64,000 nt of DNA from Dasania phycosphaerae (GTDB lineage Bacteria; Pseudomonadota; Gammaproteobacteria; Pseudomonadales; Dasaniaceae), in contig NZ_JAPTGG010000007.1 in the NCBI RefSeq assembly GCF_026891035.1, forward strand, positions 1 to 64,000, given 5' to 3'. Below the pieces are notes generated by a model. It was not told the origin of the DNA. It saw nothing but the letters and a program-made list of their open reading frames with translations, and ran no database searches. Shown piece after piece: positions 17,187-25,739 of this stretch; position 1 is the first letter of the stretch; each line of letters starts with the position of its first letter. Both the position numbers and the translations under genes were made by a program.

Positions 17187-17765
17187 ATGTTTTTAGTAAA
17201 AAAATTAATGGTATTGGCTGCAGCATTGGCAATGGCAGCCTGCGCTTATAGCCCGCAGCAAGTCATGATACAGCCCGAGCTAGATGTGGCTGACGATGTT
17301 TACGGCCAGGGCCGCATAGTGACGGTGCAGGCCGAGGATCAGCGTAGCAATAAGGCCATAGGCAGCCGTGGCGGTGCTTACCCAGATACGAGTTTAATTA
17401 CCCCAGCTAATGATATTAGTGAAGCCATGGTTAAGGCCACTAAAGCGGGTTTGCGCCAACAGGGTTTTTCGGTAGATTCAAACCAGCCGCCGGTAGCCAC
17501 ATTTAAAGTTATTGTGGATACGCTAAATTATGAAAACGATAAAGATACTGTTACCGCCAAGGTAAATTTGATGGCGGTGTTGCGTGTTGAAATTAACGTG
17601 GCAGAAAAAACACATAGCGGTGTTTATAAAAGCGCCATCAGCCAGCAGTTAGTGATTAAACCTACAGCTGGGACTAATGAAAAATTGATTAATAAAGTGT
17701 TGTCTCAAACTTTACAGCGCGCCTTGGCTGACCCTAAAGTGAAGGCGTTTTTGAGTAATAGTTAG
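17187..17765 (+). CDS. YajG-family outer-membrane lipoprotein
   Basis: A 192-residue lipoprotein. The signal ends in a lipobox LAMAAC with cysteine 19. The mature part has VTVQAEDQRSNKAIGSRGGAYPD and ends LQRALADPKVKAFLSNS, resembling E. coli YajG in pattern; the role of that family is not established. Last gene of the four-gene plus-strand run; the gap downstream is a repeat-rich convergent region facing tex. Confidence 0.8.
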   Translation: MFLVKKLMVLAAALAMAACAYSPQQVMIQPELDVADDVYGQGRIVTVQAEDQRSNKAIGSRGGAYPDTSLITPANDISEAMVKATKAGLRQQGFSVDSNQPPVATFKVIVDTLNYENDKDTVTAKVNLMAVLRVEINVAEKTHSGVYKSAISQQLVIKPTAGTNEKLINKVLSQTLQRALADPKVKAFLSNS

Positions 17766-18492
17766 CAGTCGCTAGTTGTAAGTCTCTAGTCGCTAGGTTT
17801 TTTTGATATTTATTTTTTAAATCCGGCAATGGCGCAAGGTCATTGCCTGCGGCTGTAGAGAACACAGCTTTTAATATCTTAAATATTGGCACGACGTGAG
17901 AGGGCTGAGGCGGGTGTGCTCGCGGAATATAAGAGGGCTGGCCGAAGCAGCGGATGAGACAGCGCAGCGTTTTAAGGCTCAGTAGCGTATGAGGGCGTCC
18001 TTTTAGGTAAAGGGGGGAAGGGCCGGCCCATGTAGCGAGTGCGCCCGGCTCAGTCATCGTAGTAGTAATCTGTAATTGCAGCCCGAATTTGCCTTTCCCT
18101 AATCGAAAATTAAAAAGCGCATTGCTTTATTGTCAGGGTTAAGTGCTTTAAATACGGCAATGCCCCAAGGTCCTTGCTCCATGATGGCGGCCCTCCGGGC
18201 TGCCTTCGCTCGCTACTGAGCCCGCCCCTGCGGGGAAAGCCGGTCTCATCCGTTCACTCAGCGCTCATCTTTTATATTCCGCAAGCACCTTGGGGCATTG
18301 CCTGCGATCGTAGGGTGTCCAGCTTTTAATATTTTAAAATTTAGCACGATGTGAAAGGGGTGAGCTGGCCGTGGTAGCGGATGAGGGCGTCTTTTTAGGT
18401 AAGGGGGAGGGAGGGCCAGATCATGTAGCCAGAGCATCTGGCTCAGCCATCGGTGCCAGTAAGCCACACCTACAGCGGTAGATTTCTCAAGC
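17766..18492. repeat. Composite intergenic repeat module, copy 1
   Basis: No gene. The first bases (17764-17795) carry CTAG heptamer-like words. Segment A (about 17,818-18,059) matches 62,119-62,333: shared words include GCGGATGAGACAGCGCAGCG and TTTTAAGGCTCAGTAGCG. Segment B (about 18,154-18,310) matches 62,399-62,555 and has 22-bp terminal inverted repeats (GGCAATGCCCCAAGG near 18,156 and CCTTGGGGCATTGCC near 18,290). A third stretch (about 18,363-18,460) is a partial copy of segment A. The A-B order is the same at both sites. Confidence 0.85.
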
Positions 18493-18495
18493 AAT

Positions 18496-18524
18496 AAAAA
18501 AGCCCTTACCTAAGTAAGAGCTTT
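18496..18524 (-). terminator. Terminator downstream of tex
   Basis: On the minus strand AAAGCTCTTAC, a short loop, and GTAAGGGCTTTTTT form an imperfect hairpin followed by a T run, about 50 bp past the tex stop codon. Confidence 0.7.
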
Positions 18525-18573
18525 ATCGGTATTAAGATGCCCAGCTTGTCGCTGCGATTTTTTAGCGCTTAGA

Positions 18574-20910
18574 TTATAAGCGTTTACCCTGTTTAACCTT
18601 GGCGTTTTTAAACAGGTCGGCCATGGTGCTGCTGGGGGCTTGCTTTTGTTGCTGCTGGCGTTGGGTTTTAGCGCTAGCGCCGCCTTGGTTTGGCTTGCTG
18701 CCGCGTTCGGCGCGATTGTCTTCACCCGCCTTGTCGGTCAAGCGCATGCTCATGCCTATGCGTTTGCGCTGTACGTCAACTTCCATGACTTTTACTTTGA
18801 CTATGTCGCCCGCTTTTACCACCTCGCGTGGATCTTTTACAAAAGTATTGGACAGGGCTGAGATATGCACTAGGCCGTCTTGGTGTACACCTACATCCAC
18901 AAAGGCGCCGAAGTTGGTGACATTGGTGATGGTGCCTTCCAAAATCATATCGGGCTTGAGGTCAGAGATTTTTTCTATGCCTTCTTTTAGCTCGGCAGTT
19001 TTAAACTCGGGGCGCGGGTCGCGGCCGGGCTTGGCTAGCTCGCTGATAATATCGGTAACCGTGGGCAGGCCAAATTTTTCATCGGTAAATTGAGCGGGGT
19101 CCAGGGTCTTTAAAAACTGGTTGTCGCCCATAATATTTTTAACCGGCACATTATGTTGGTTGACAATTTTTTCTACCACGCTGTAAGACTCAGGGTGTAC
19201 CGCCGAGGCATCCAGTGGGTTGTCGCCATTCATAATGCGCAAGAAACCAGCGGCCTGCTCAAAAGCTTTGTCGCCAAAACCTTTGATGTTTTTTAAGTCT
19301 TCACGTTTAGTAAACGCACCGTGGGCATCGCGGTAGTCGACTATTTTATTGGCCTGGCTGCTGCTTAGGCCCGATACGCGCGTAAGCAGTGGGCTAGAGG
19401 CGGTGTTGAGGTCTACCCCTACGGCGTTTACACAGTCTTCTATAACTACATCTAATGAGCGCGCTAATTGCGTTTGCGAAACATCGTGCTGGTATTGGCC
19501 TACGCCTATGGCTTTGGGCTCAATTTTTACCAGCTCGGCCAGCGGGTCTTGCAGGCGGCGGGCGATAGAAATTGCGCCGCGTATGGTTACGTCTAGGTCG
19601 GGGAATTCTTTAGCGGCGAATTCCGAGGCCGAATAAATCGAGGCGCCGGCTTCGTTGACGATGACTTTTTTCAAGCCCAGATCGGGGCGCGCTTTGATAA
19701 TCTCACCCACAAAGGCATCGGTTTCGCGGCTGGCGGTGCCGTTACCTATGGCGATCAATTCTACCTTGTGTTTTTCGGCAAATTTAATCAGCACCGCGGC
19801 TGACTCGGCGATTTTGTTTTGCGGCGGGGTGGGGTAAATGGCGGTGTGGTCTACCACTTTACCGGTGGCGTCGACTACCGCTACTTTTACGCCGGTGCGC
19901 AGGCCGGGGTCCAGGCCTATGGTGGCCTTGGGGCCGGCGGGGGCTGCTAGTAATAAGTCTTTTAGGTTGTTGGAAAAAACTTTAATGGCTTCTTCTTCGG
20001 CGCTTTCACGCAGCTGGCCCATTAGGTCGGTTTCTAAATGGGTGTATAGCTTGATGCGCCAGGTCCAGCGCACCACTTCGCGCAGCCATTTATCGGCGGC
20101 GCGGTCCTGGTCTTCTATATTCCAGTGCTTGGCTACCATCACCTCGCAGGGGTGTATGGCGGTTTTGGCGTTGGCCTGCTCGTCGGCATCACCCACGATA
20201 ATGCTTAAATTCAACATGCCTTCATTGCGGCCGCGGAACATGGCCAAGGCGCGGTGCGAGGGTACTTGTTGCAGCGGCTCGTCGTGCTCGAAGTAGTCGC
20301 GGAATTTTTCGCCTTCCTGCTCCTTGCCTTCGTTCATGCGGCTGCTGAGTTTGCCAAAGTCCCATAAATAGCCGCGCAGCTGGCTGATGAGGTTGGCATC
20401 TTCACTGAAGCGCTCCATTAATATGTATTTGGCACCGTCCAGAGCGGCTTTGATGTCGGCCACGCCTTTGTCGGCGTCTATATAGTTGGCGGCTTCTACC
20501 TCGGGGGCTAGATTGGGGTCGTTGAGCAGAGCGTCGGCCAGAGGCTCCAGGCCTGCTTCTATGGCGATTTGGCCTTTGGTGCGGCGCTTCTTTTTATAGG
20601 GCAGGTATAAATCTTCCAGCCGGTTTTTGGTGTCGGCGGCGTTGATATCGGCGGCCAGCTCTGGGGTGAGCTTGCCTTGCTCCTCTATGCTTTTCAGTAT
20701 GGCGGCGCGGCGGTCTTCCATTTCACGCAGGTAGCGCAGGCGCTCTTCCAAGTTACGCATTTGGCTGTCATCCAGCCCGCCGGTGACCTCTTTACGGTAA
20801 CGGGAGATAAAGGGCACCGTGGCCCCTTCGTCTAATAGGCCTACGGCGGCGCTGACTTGCTGGGGTTGTATGGATAGTTCTTCAGAGATACGTTGAAAAA
20901 TACTGCTCAT
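18574..20910 (-). CDS. tex: Tex, S1-domain nucleic-acid-binding transcription accessory protein
   Basis: A 778-residue Tex/YhgF protein. Order of parts: N-terminal helical region (SIFQRISEELSIQPQQ, VPFISRYRKEVTGGLDD), a YqgF/RNase H-like domain (IGLDPGLRTGVKVAVVD, about 330-460), tandem helix-hairpin-helix (LLTRVSGLSSSQANKIVDYR; DLKNIKGFGDKAFEQ), and a C-terminal S1 domain (GTITNVTNFGAFVDVGVHQD). The tail is Lys/Gln/Arg-rich. By homology it binds RNA and assists transcription; in Pseudomonas and Bordetella it affects toxin expression. Convergent with the YajG-like gene. Confidence 0.97.
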   Translation of the reverse strand: MSSIFQRISEELSIQPQQVSAAVGLLDEGATVPFISRYRKEVTGGLDDSQMRNLEERLRYLREMEDRRAAILKSIEEQGKLTPELAADINAADTKNRLEDLYLPYKKKRRTKGQIAIEAGLEPLADALLNDPNLAPEVEAANYIDADKGVADIKAALDGAKYILMERFSEDANLISQLRGYLWDFGKLSSRMNEGKEQEGEKFRDYFEHDEPLQQVPSHRALAMFRGRNEGMLNLSIIVGDADEQANAKTAIHPCEVMVAKHWNIEDQDRAADKWLREVVRWTWRIKLYTHLETDLMGQLRESAEEEAIKVFSNNLKDLLLAAPAGPKATIGLDPGLRTGVKVAVVDATGKVVDHTAIYPTPPQNKIAESAAVLIKFAEKHKVELIAIGNGTASRETDAFVGEIIKARPDLGLKKVIVNEAGASIYSASEFAAKEFPDLDVTIRGAISIARRLQDPLAELVKIEPKAIGVGQYQHDVSQTQLARSLDVVIEDCVNAVGVDLNTASSPLLTRVSGLSSSQANKIVDYRDAHGAFTKREDLKNIKGFGDKAFEQAAGFLRIMNGDNPLDASAVHPESYSVVEKIVNQHNVPVKNIMGDNQFLKTLDPAQFTDEKFGLPTVTDIISELAKPGRDPRPEFKTAELKEGIEKISDLKPDMILEGTITNVTNFGAFVDVGVHQDGLVHISALSNTFVKDPREVVKAGDIVKVKVMEVDVQRKRIGMSMRLTDKAGEDNRAERGSKPNQGGASAKTQRQQQQKQAPSSTMADLFKNAKVKQGKRL

Positions 20911-21024
20911 GAGGATACTGACACTCTGTTATTAGGCATGGAGAATAGAGGCGCATTATGCAGAAATCATAGGGCGCTGGGCAGCTTGTTGCGGTAAAAA
21001 AAAAGTGCTAGGGGAAGGGCAGCC

Positions 21025-21077
21025 ACAAGTGGCAAGCTGCAAGAGCTTGGGCTTGTCGCTTAAAGCTTGCCACTTGT
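21025..21077. repeat. 14-bp inverted repeat in the HD-GYP/tex gap
   Basis: ACAAGTGGCAAGCT (21,025-21,038) and AGCTTGCCACTTGT (21,064-21,077) are perfect inverted arms around a 25-base centre containing AAGAGCTTGGGCTTGTCGCTT. It lies 20 bp past the stop of the HD-GYP gene. It has no T tract, so it is a weak candidate for a terminator. The words match the AAGCTGCAAG family found at 129-155 and 61,990-62,070. Confidence 0.7.
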
Positions 21078-21096
21078 AGCTGCTGACAAAGTCAGC

Positions 21097-22344
21097 CTAT
21101 TCCGTAATCTTATCGTGATAATGCGCCAAGTCTATGCCGAAGGAGCCGTTGGATAGCAGGTGGCGTATGCTGATGATGTCGCCGTTTTCGTCTTTGGGGT
21201 GTTGGCTTAGGTCTAGCTGGCGCTTGGCGCAGGGTTGTTTGTTGCGGTCGCGTACTATCAGTATGCGGGGTTTGTTGTTATTGGCCTGTGGGGTGGGCAG
21301 TACTAGGGCGGCTTCACCGGTGCTTAATTCGGCAACGCTGCCAGCGGGGTATATGCCCAGGGTGTTGATAAATTTGTTTACCAGTTTGCTGTCGAAATGG
21401 CTGCCTTGTGCGCCCAGTAAAATACGTAAACCTTCTAAGGCGGTTTTGGCGGGGCTGTATATGCGTGTGCTGGTTATGGCGTCGTAGGCATCGGCTATGG
21501 CGACTATGCGGCTGAAGTAAGAGATTTTATCGCCGCTTAGTTGCTGTGGGTAGCCGCGGCCGTTGATGCGCTCGTGATGGCTATGGGCGACTTCGGCGGC
21601 GATTTCGGGTACGTCGTGTTTGCTCATTAGCATTTCGTAGCCGTGGCTGGTGTGTTTTTTGAGCAGGATAAATTCGGCATCGGTCAGTGCTGCTTCTTTA
21701 TTTAGTATGCCCAGCGGCACCTTGGCCTTGCCTATGTCGTGCAGCAGCCCACATAAGCCCAGGGTTTCTAGGTCGGCGGGTGACAGGCCTTCGGCGCGGC
21801 CTAAAGTGATGGCATAAACAGCAACGTTAAGGCTGTGCTCGGCAGTGTATTCGTCCACATCTTTTAATAGCCCCAGCCATATCATGGCCTCTTGGTTGGC
21901 TATCACTGCGGCTACGCATTGCTGCACGGCTTTTTTGGCGACGGTGGCATCAAAGCTGCGGCCTGCGCGCATATTATTAAAAAACCCCTTAATAATACTT
22001 TTGGCTTGGCGGTGTGCGCTTTTGGCCTGTGGCAGGGCGTGCTCAAAGGTGAGGGTGTTGCGGTATTTATGGCGTACAAACTGTTCGCCAGATGGATCTA
22101 CCGGCTTGGGCTTTTTGTTTATCACATAAACATAGCGGCATAGCGTTTGTAACTGTTTTAGTTCGCGCGGGGTTTTGATTTTAAAACCATGCACAGTGAA
22201 GGGAGATTCTAGCCAAGGGCGATCTAGTTCCACTACGCTCATGCCTATTTTGAGGTCGGCAACATTTAAGCGCTGTATTTGGCTAGGTCTAACGGACAAG
22301 CTTTGTCTCCAAGAGCGATGAGGTGATGAATAGTGTATCGGCAC
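21097..22344 (-). CDS. HD-GYP domain cyclic-di-GMP phosphodiesterase
   Basis: A 415-residue protein with an N-terminal DUF3391 region (LKIGMSVVELDRPWLESPF, about 30-50) and a HD-GYP domain. Catalytic marks are intact: LLHDIGKAKVP (HD pair) and HHERINGRGYP (GYP motif), then ADAYDAITSTR. By family it hydrolyses cyclic di-GMP and promotes motility over biofilm. Translation probably starts at GTG 22344; the DUF3391 pattern requires a start upstream of LKIGM. The C-terminal 70 residues are variable. Divergent from the thiamine operon. Confidence 0.93.
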   Translation of the reverse strand: MPIHYSSPHRSWRQSLSVRPSQIQRLNVADLKIGMSVVELDRPWLESPFTVHGFKIKTPRELKQLQTLCRYVYVINKKPKPVDPSGEQFVRHKYRNTLTFEHALPQAKSAHRQAKSIIKGFFNNMRAGRSFDATVAKKAVQQCVAAVIANQEAMIWLGLLKDVDEYTAEHSLNVAVYAITLGRAEGLSPADLETLGLCGLLHDIGKAKVPLGILNKEAALTDAEFILLKKHTSHGYEMLMSKHDVPEIAAEVAHSHHERINGRGYPQQLSGDKISYFSRIVAIADAYDAITSTRIYSPAKTALEGLRILLGAQGSHFDSKLVNKFINTLGIYPAGSVAELSTGEAALVLPTPQANNNKPRILIVRDRNKQPCAKRQLDLSQHPKDENGDIISIRHLLSNGSFGIDLAHYHDKITE

Positions 22345-22439
22345 GGTGCGGTAAATCTTTGCTTTTAAAAAAGTTTGGTTATAATAGCCCGCGTTGCGCG
22401 TAGTACCAATAGCAGTAACCCTGCTGGTTGCGCAAAACT

Positions 22440-22545
22440 CACCCTGGGGGTGGCCTGTTTGATCATAAGTCGAGTTAGGCCTGAGACGTTTACGAACCCC
22501 TTGAACCTGATCCGGTTAATACCGGCGTAGGGATGGGAAATACTA
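22440..22545 (+). ncRNA. TPP (thiamine pyrophosphate) riboswitch
   Basis: The THI-box core is clear: GGGGGTGGCC near the start, CTGAGACG in the middle, then CCCCTTGAACCTGATCCGG, TTAATACCGGCGTAGGGATG near the end. These are the P2/P3 and P4/P5 elements that bind the pyrimidine and pyrophosphate of TPP. It sits about 75 bases upstream of a TonB-receptor gene, so that gene and those following are expected to be repressed when TPP is plentiful. Confidence 0.95.
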
Positions 22546-22591
22546 GCTCAGCCTAGTGATTACATAGTACCCTTCTGCACGTCCGTTTCCG

Positions 22592-22616
22592 GGTCTCTTA
22601 TGCTTTTTTAGAGACC
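22592..22616 (+). promoter_or_regulatory. Hairpin covering the ribosome-binding site (probable expression platform)
   Basis: GGTCTCT (22,592-22,598) pairs perfectly with AGAGACC (22,610-22,616), and the second arm contains the only purine-rich Shine-Dalgarno-like sequence before the ATG at 22,621. There is no strong U run after it, so I infer translational control by sequestering the ribosome-binding site rather than transcription termination. Confidence 0.6.
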
Positions 22617-22620
22617 AATT

Positions 22621-24684
22621 ATGAAAACTCTTTGTAAATCTTTATTGGCGCTGTCTATCAGTGCTTCTGCATTTGCTAATACGCAAATAGAAACTGTAGT
22701 TGTGACCTCGGATTTTCGTGAGGCCAATCTGCAGCAGGCACCAGTGAGTGCCAGTGTTTTTTCTGCGGAGCTTATAGCGCAACGCCATGCTCAGCATTTA
22801 GAGCAATTACTGGCGATGGCTCCCAACGTTAACTTTGCCAGTGGTAGCTCGCGTGCCAGATACTTTCAAATACGAGGTATAGGTGAGCGTTCACAGTTTA
22901 TAGAGCCGATTAATCCATCAGTAGGTGTCATTATTGATGATGTGGATTTTACTGGCATAGGTACTGTGGGCACTATGTTTGATGTTGAGCAGGTAGAAAT
23001 TTTACGCGGGCCACAAGGTACTCGCTACGGCGCAAATGCCTTAGCCGGCATGATAGCTATCCAATCACAGGCGCCCAGTGAAACCTTGAATGGCTATATA
23101 GAAGCTACCGTTGCGGAATATGATAGCTATTCAGTGGGTGCGGCTGTAGGCGGCCCAATCAGTGATGAGTTATTGTATCGCGTAGCCGTGCAGCAGCATG
23201 AGTCCGATGGCTATATGGATAACGTCTTTTTAAATAAGGAAGACAGCAATAATTTTGATGAGCTGACAGCCAGGGCCAAGCTGCGCTGGATAGCCAGCGA
23301 CGATTTAAGCATTGATATGAGTGTGTTTAAAGCCGATATAGATAATGGCTACGATGCATTCACCTTTGATAATTCTCGCAACAGTATTGCCGACCAACCT
23401 GGTCACGATAAACAAGATACTAATGCGTTTGCGATTAAGGCTGATTGGGTTATTTCCAGCGCTTTGAAATCCGAAATAATAGCTAGTTATTCAAGTAGCG
23501 ATATAGAGTACGGTTATGATGAGGATTGGAGCTATGTAGGCCTGTGTGCCGGTGCGCCTTGTGATGGTTGGGAATACTCCTCTTTTGATAATTATTTGCG
23601 TGAACGTGAAACGGGCACTGTAGAGCTTCGATTACTATCCGGTGAAACGGGTAAAATATTTAATAACAGCACAGAGTGGTTACTAGGCTTTTATTTAAGA
23701 GACCAAAGCGAAGAACTGGAAAGAGAATACACCTATTTAAGCAGCAACTTTACCAGCGATTTTGATACCACTAATCAGGCTATTTTTGCTGAAACTGCAA
23801 CTGCGCTTACCCAAAAGCTAACGCTAACAGTAGGGCTGCGAGTTGAAGATTGGCAGGCACAATATGATGACGCCAACGCCTTAGATATAGAGAGTGATGA
23901 AACGCTTTACGGTGGCAGGTTAGTGTTGGATTACGCCTATAACGATGACGCCATGATTTATGCCAGCATAGCCCGAGGCTATAAGGCAGGCGGCGTTAAC
24001 ACCGATGGTACTCTGACAGCTAAAGATAGAGACTTTGAAACTGAGTACCAGTGGGCTTATGAGCTGGGAGCCAAGCATTCGTTGTTAGACAATCGCTTAC
24101 AAACTCGGCTGGCGTTATTTTACACCCAGCGTAAAGACCAGCAGGTTAAAGCCTCTTTTTCTGCGCCTCGCAATGATGGCAGCACAACGTTTACAGATTT
24201 TATTGCTAATGCAGGCCAAGGTAAAAATTACGGTTTAGAGCTTGAGGCAATTTATCAAGTCACACAGCAGTTGCAAGTCGCTGCCGCGCTAGGCTGGTTA
24301 GAAACCAAAATAGAAGATGACGCCTTATCGGTGTCTGGCCGTGACCAAGCCCATGCGCCTAACTATCAATACTCTGTTGCTATGCAATACGATATTAGTG
24401 ATGCTTGGAGTGTGCGTTTAGAAGCCGAAGGTAAGGACGGATATTATTTCTCGGATAGCCATGATTCACGAGCCGATAAGCAGGACTTGATCAATGCTAA
24501 GGTCAGCTATGCTATTGATAGTTGGAGCCTGTCATTATGGGGGCGTAACTTAACAGACGAAGATTATGCAGTCAGGGGCTTTGGTGGTTTTGGTAATAAC
24601 CCGCAAAACTTCTATGAGAGTGAAACCTATACTCAGTTAGGCGAGCCTAGAATTTATGGCGTCAGCGCAAGCTATAAGTTTTAA
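22621..24684 (+). CDS. TonB-dependent outer-membrane receptor, probably for thiamine or a precursor
   Basis: A 687-residue receptor. Signal peptide 1-20 (ends ASAFA), a TonB-box-like ETVVVTSDF (about 24-32), plug domain with VEILRGPQGTRYGANALAG, then a long beta-barrel rich in aromatic strands, ending with the terminal phenylalanine (GVSASYKF). Substrate is inferred from the TPP riboswitch upstream and the YkoF-like, PnuC/PnuT and kinase genes downstream. Comparable thiamine-regulated TonB receptors are known in other bacteria. Confidence 0.9.
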   Translation: MKTLCKSLLALSISASAFANTQIETVVVTSDFREANLQQAPVSASVFSAELIAQRHAQHLEQLLAMAPNVNFASGSSRARYFQIRGIGERSQFIEPINPSVGVIIDDVDFTGIGTVGTMFDVEQVEILRGPQGTRYGANALAGMIAIQSQAPSETLNGYIEATVAEYDSYSVGAAVGGPISDELLYRVAVQQHESDGYMDNVFLNKEDSNNFDELTARAKLRWIASDDLSIDMSVFKADIDNGYDAFTFDNSRNSIADQPGHDKQDTNAFAIKADWVISSALKSEIIASYSSSDIEYGYDEDWSYVGLCAGAPCDGWEYSSFDNYLRERETGTVELRLLSGETGKIFNNSTEWLLGFYLRDQSEELEREYTYLSSNFTSDFDTTNQAIFAETATALTQKLTLTVGLRVEDWQAQYDDANALDIESDETLYGGRLVLDYAYNDDAMIYASIARGYKAGGVNTDGTLTAKDRDFETEYQWAYELGAKHSLLDNRLQTRLALFYTQRKDQQVKASFSAPRNDGSTTFTDFIANAGQGKNYGLELEAIYQVTQQLQVAAALGWLETKIEDDALSVSGRDQAHAPNYQYSVAMQYDISDAWSVRLEAEGKDGYYFSDSHDSRADKQDLINAKVSYAIDSWSLSLWGRNLTDEDYAVRGFGGFGNNPQNFYESETYTQLGEPRIYGVSASYKF

Positions 24685-24715
24685 AGTTTTAGCCTCAGTT
24701 AGACTGTAGTTATGG

Positions 24716-24844
24716 ATGCCGGGTCACGCCCGGCATGATTGAGCACGGCATTGGTTGCGAGTTGCTTGTTCGTCACTCCGGCGCAAGCCGGAGTCTATGC
24801 TTACTAAGTTTTACACATATCTGTATGCCGGCCCAGGTCGGCAT
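24716..24844. repeat. Three REP-like palindromes between the receptor and YkoF-like genes
   Basis: Three hairpins: ATGCCGGG/CCCGGCAT (24,716-24,736), ACTCCGGC/GCCGGAGT (24,775-24,794) and ATGCCG/CGGCAT (24,825-24,844). None has a T tract. They resemble repeated extragenic palindromes (compare 3,961-4,031) and may stabilise or reduce downstream transcript levels within the operon. Confidence 0.75.
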
Positions 24845-24864
24845 GACTATATTAAGGAATGAAT

Positions 24865-25113
24865 ATGATACTCACCGCTGAAATCAGCCTATACCCCAAC
24901 AACGAAAATTTTATTCCCCCTATAGATAATTTTATCGCGCGGCTAAACCAATACGATGATGTAGAGGTTAAAACCTTTCCTACGGCCACCATTATTATGG
25001 GGGAGTACGACAGGGTAATGGATATATTAAAAGTAGAAATGAAAACTCACCGGGAAGAGTATGGCATGGGGGTGTTTGTCGCTAAATTTATCCCCGGTTA
25101 TGAGGCGCTGTAA
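24865..25113 (+). CDS. YkoF-like thiamine/HMP-binding protein
   Basis: An 82-residue protein resembling one half of the YkoF family, whose members bind thiamine or hydroxymethylpyrimidine: AEISLYPNNENFIPPIDNFI, TFPTATIIMGEYDRVMDIL. ATG at 24,865 is preferred to the ATG at 24,859, because AAGGA (24,854-24,858) is then 6 bases upstream rather than touching the start. Its stop overlaps the first base of the next gene (TAATG), so translation is coupled. It has no signal peptide and is probably a cytoplasmic carrier or sensor for the imported vitamer. Confidence 0.8.
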   Translation: MILTAEISLYPNNENFIPPIDNFIARLNQYDDVEVKTFPTATIIMGEYDRVMDILKVEMKTHREEYGMGVFVAKFIPGYEAL

Positions 25114-25739
25114 TGGCGTTTAGCGAAGCTATCGTTGCCGCTTGGCAGGCCATGTCACTATGGGAGCTGGCCGCGGTGTTGTTGGGCATAGCGTATTTAT
25201 TACTGGCGATGAAAGAAAAAATCAGCTGCTGGTATGCAGCCTTAGGCAGTACGGCAATTTATACCGTGCTGTTTTGGGATGTTAGCCTGCTGATGGACTC
25301 AGCCCTGCAAGTGTATTACATGGCTATGGCGGTTTATGGCTGGTACCAATGGCAGCGCAAAGATAATAGCGGTAAAGCAGAGCTGCCGATTAGCCGTTGG
25401 AGTTGGCAAACCCACAGCGCAGTGATTGCCAGTACAATCTGGCTGTCGTTTATGTCGGGGTGGCTATTACAAAACAACACCGATGCAGCCTGGCCCTATC
25501 TAGACTCATTCACCACTTGGGGTGCAGTAGTAACCACTTATATGGTGGCAAAAAAAGTCCTGGAAAACTGGCTGTACTGGATAGTGATAGACGGCATTGC
25601 GGCATTTTTATATGTGGATAGAGGTTTGTACCTCACCGCATTATTAATGGCCGTTTATGTGGTGATAGTGGTAATAGGTTATGTACAATGGCGGGCACTA
25701 TACCGCAATGAGCAAGGCCTGTGCCCAGCAACCGCATAA
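25113..25739 (+). CDS. pnuT: PnuC/PnuT-family transporter, probably for thiamine
   Basis: A 208-residue inner-membrane protein with about seven hydrophobic segments and the Trp/Tyr-rich PnuC pattern (WYAALGSTAIYTVLFW, YYMAMAVYGWYQWQRK, VLENWLYWIVIDGIAAFLYV). PnuC carries nicotinamide riboside; the PnuT branch carries thiamine. The riboswitch and the YkoF-like neighbour favour PnuT, but substrate is inferred from context. These facilitators trap substrate by phosphorylation, which fits the kinase gene that overlaps its 3' end by 19 bp. Confidence 0.87.
   Translation: MAFSEAIVAAWQAMSLWELAAVLLGIAYLLLAMKEKISCWYAALGSTAIYTVLFWDVSLLMDSALQVYYMAMAVYGWYQWQRKDNSGKAELPISRWSWQTHSAVIASTIWLSFMSGWLLQNNTDAAWPYLDSFTTWGAVVTTYMVAKKVLENWLYWIVIDGIAAFLYVDRGLYLTALLMAVYVVIVVIGYVQWRALYRNEQGLCPATA

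Noticed and set aside
17734..18494. Minus-strand frames of 107 and 78 codons in the repeat module, and a 77-codon frame at 62,085-62,318
   Set aside because: They share LLSLKTLRCLIR-like text because the DNA is repeated. Frames are not kept between copies, and segment B has none in common.
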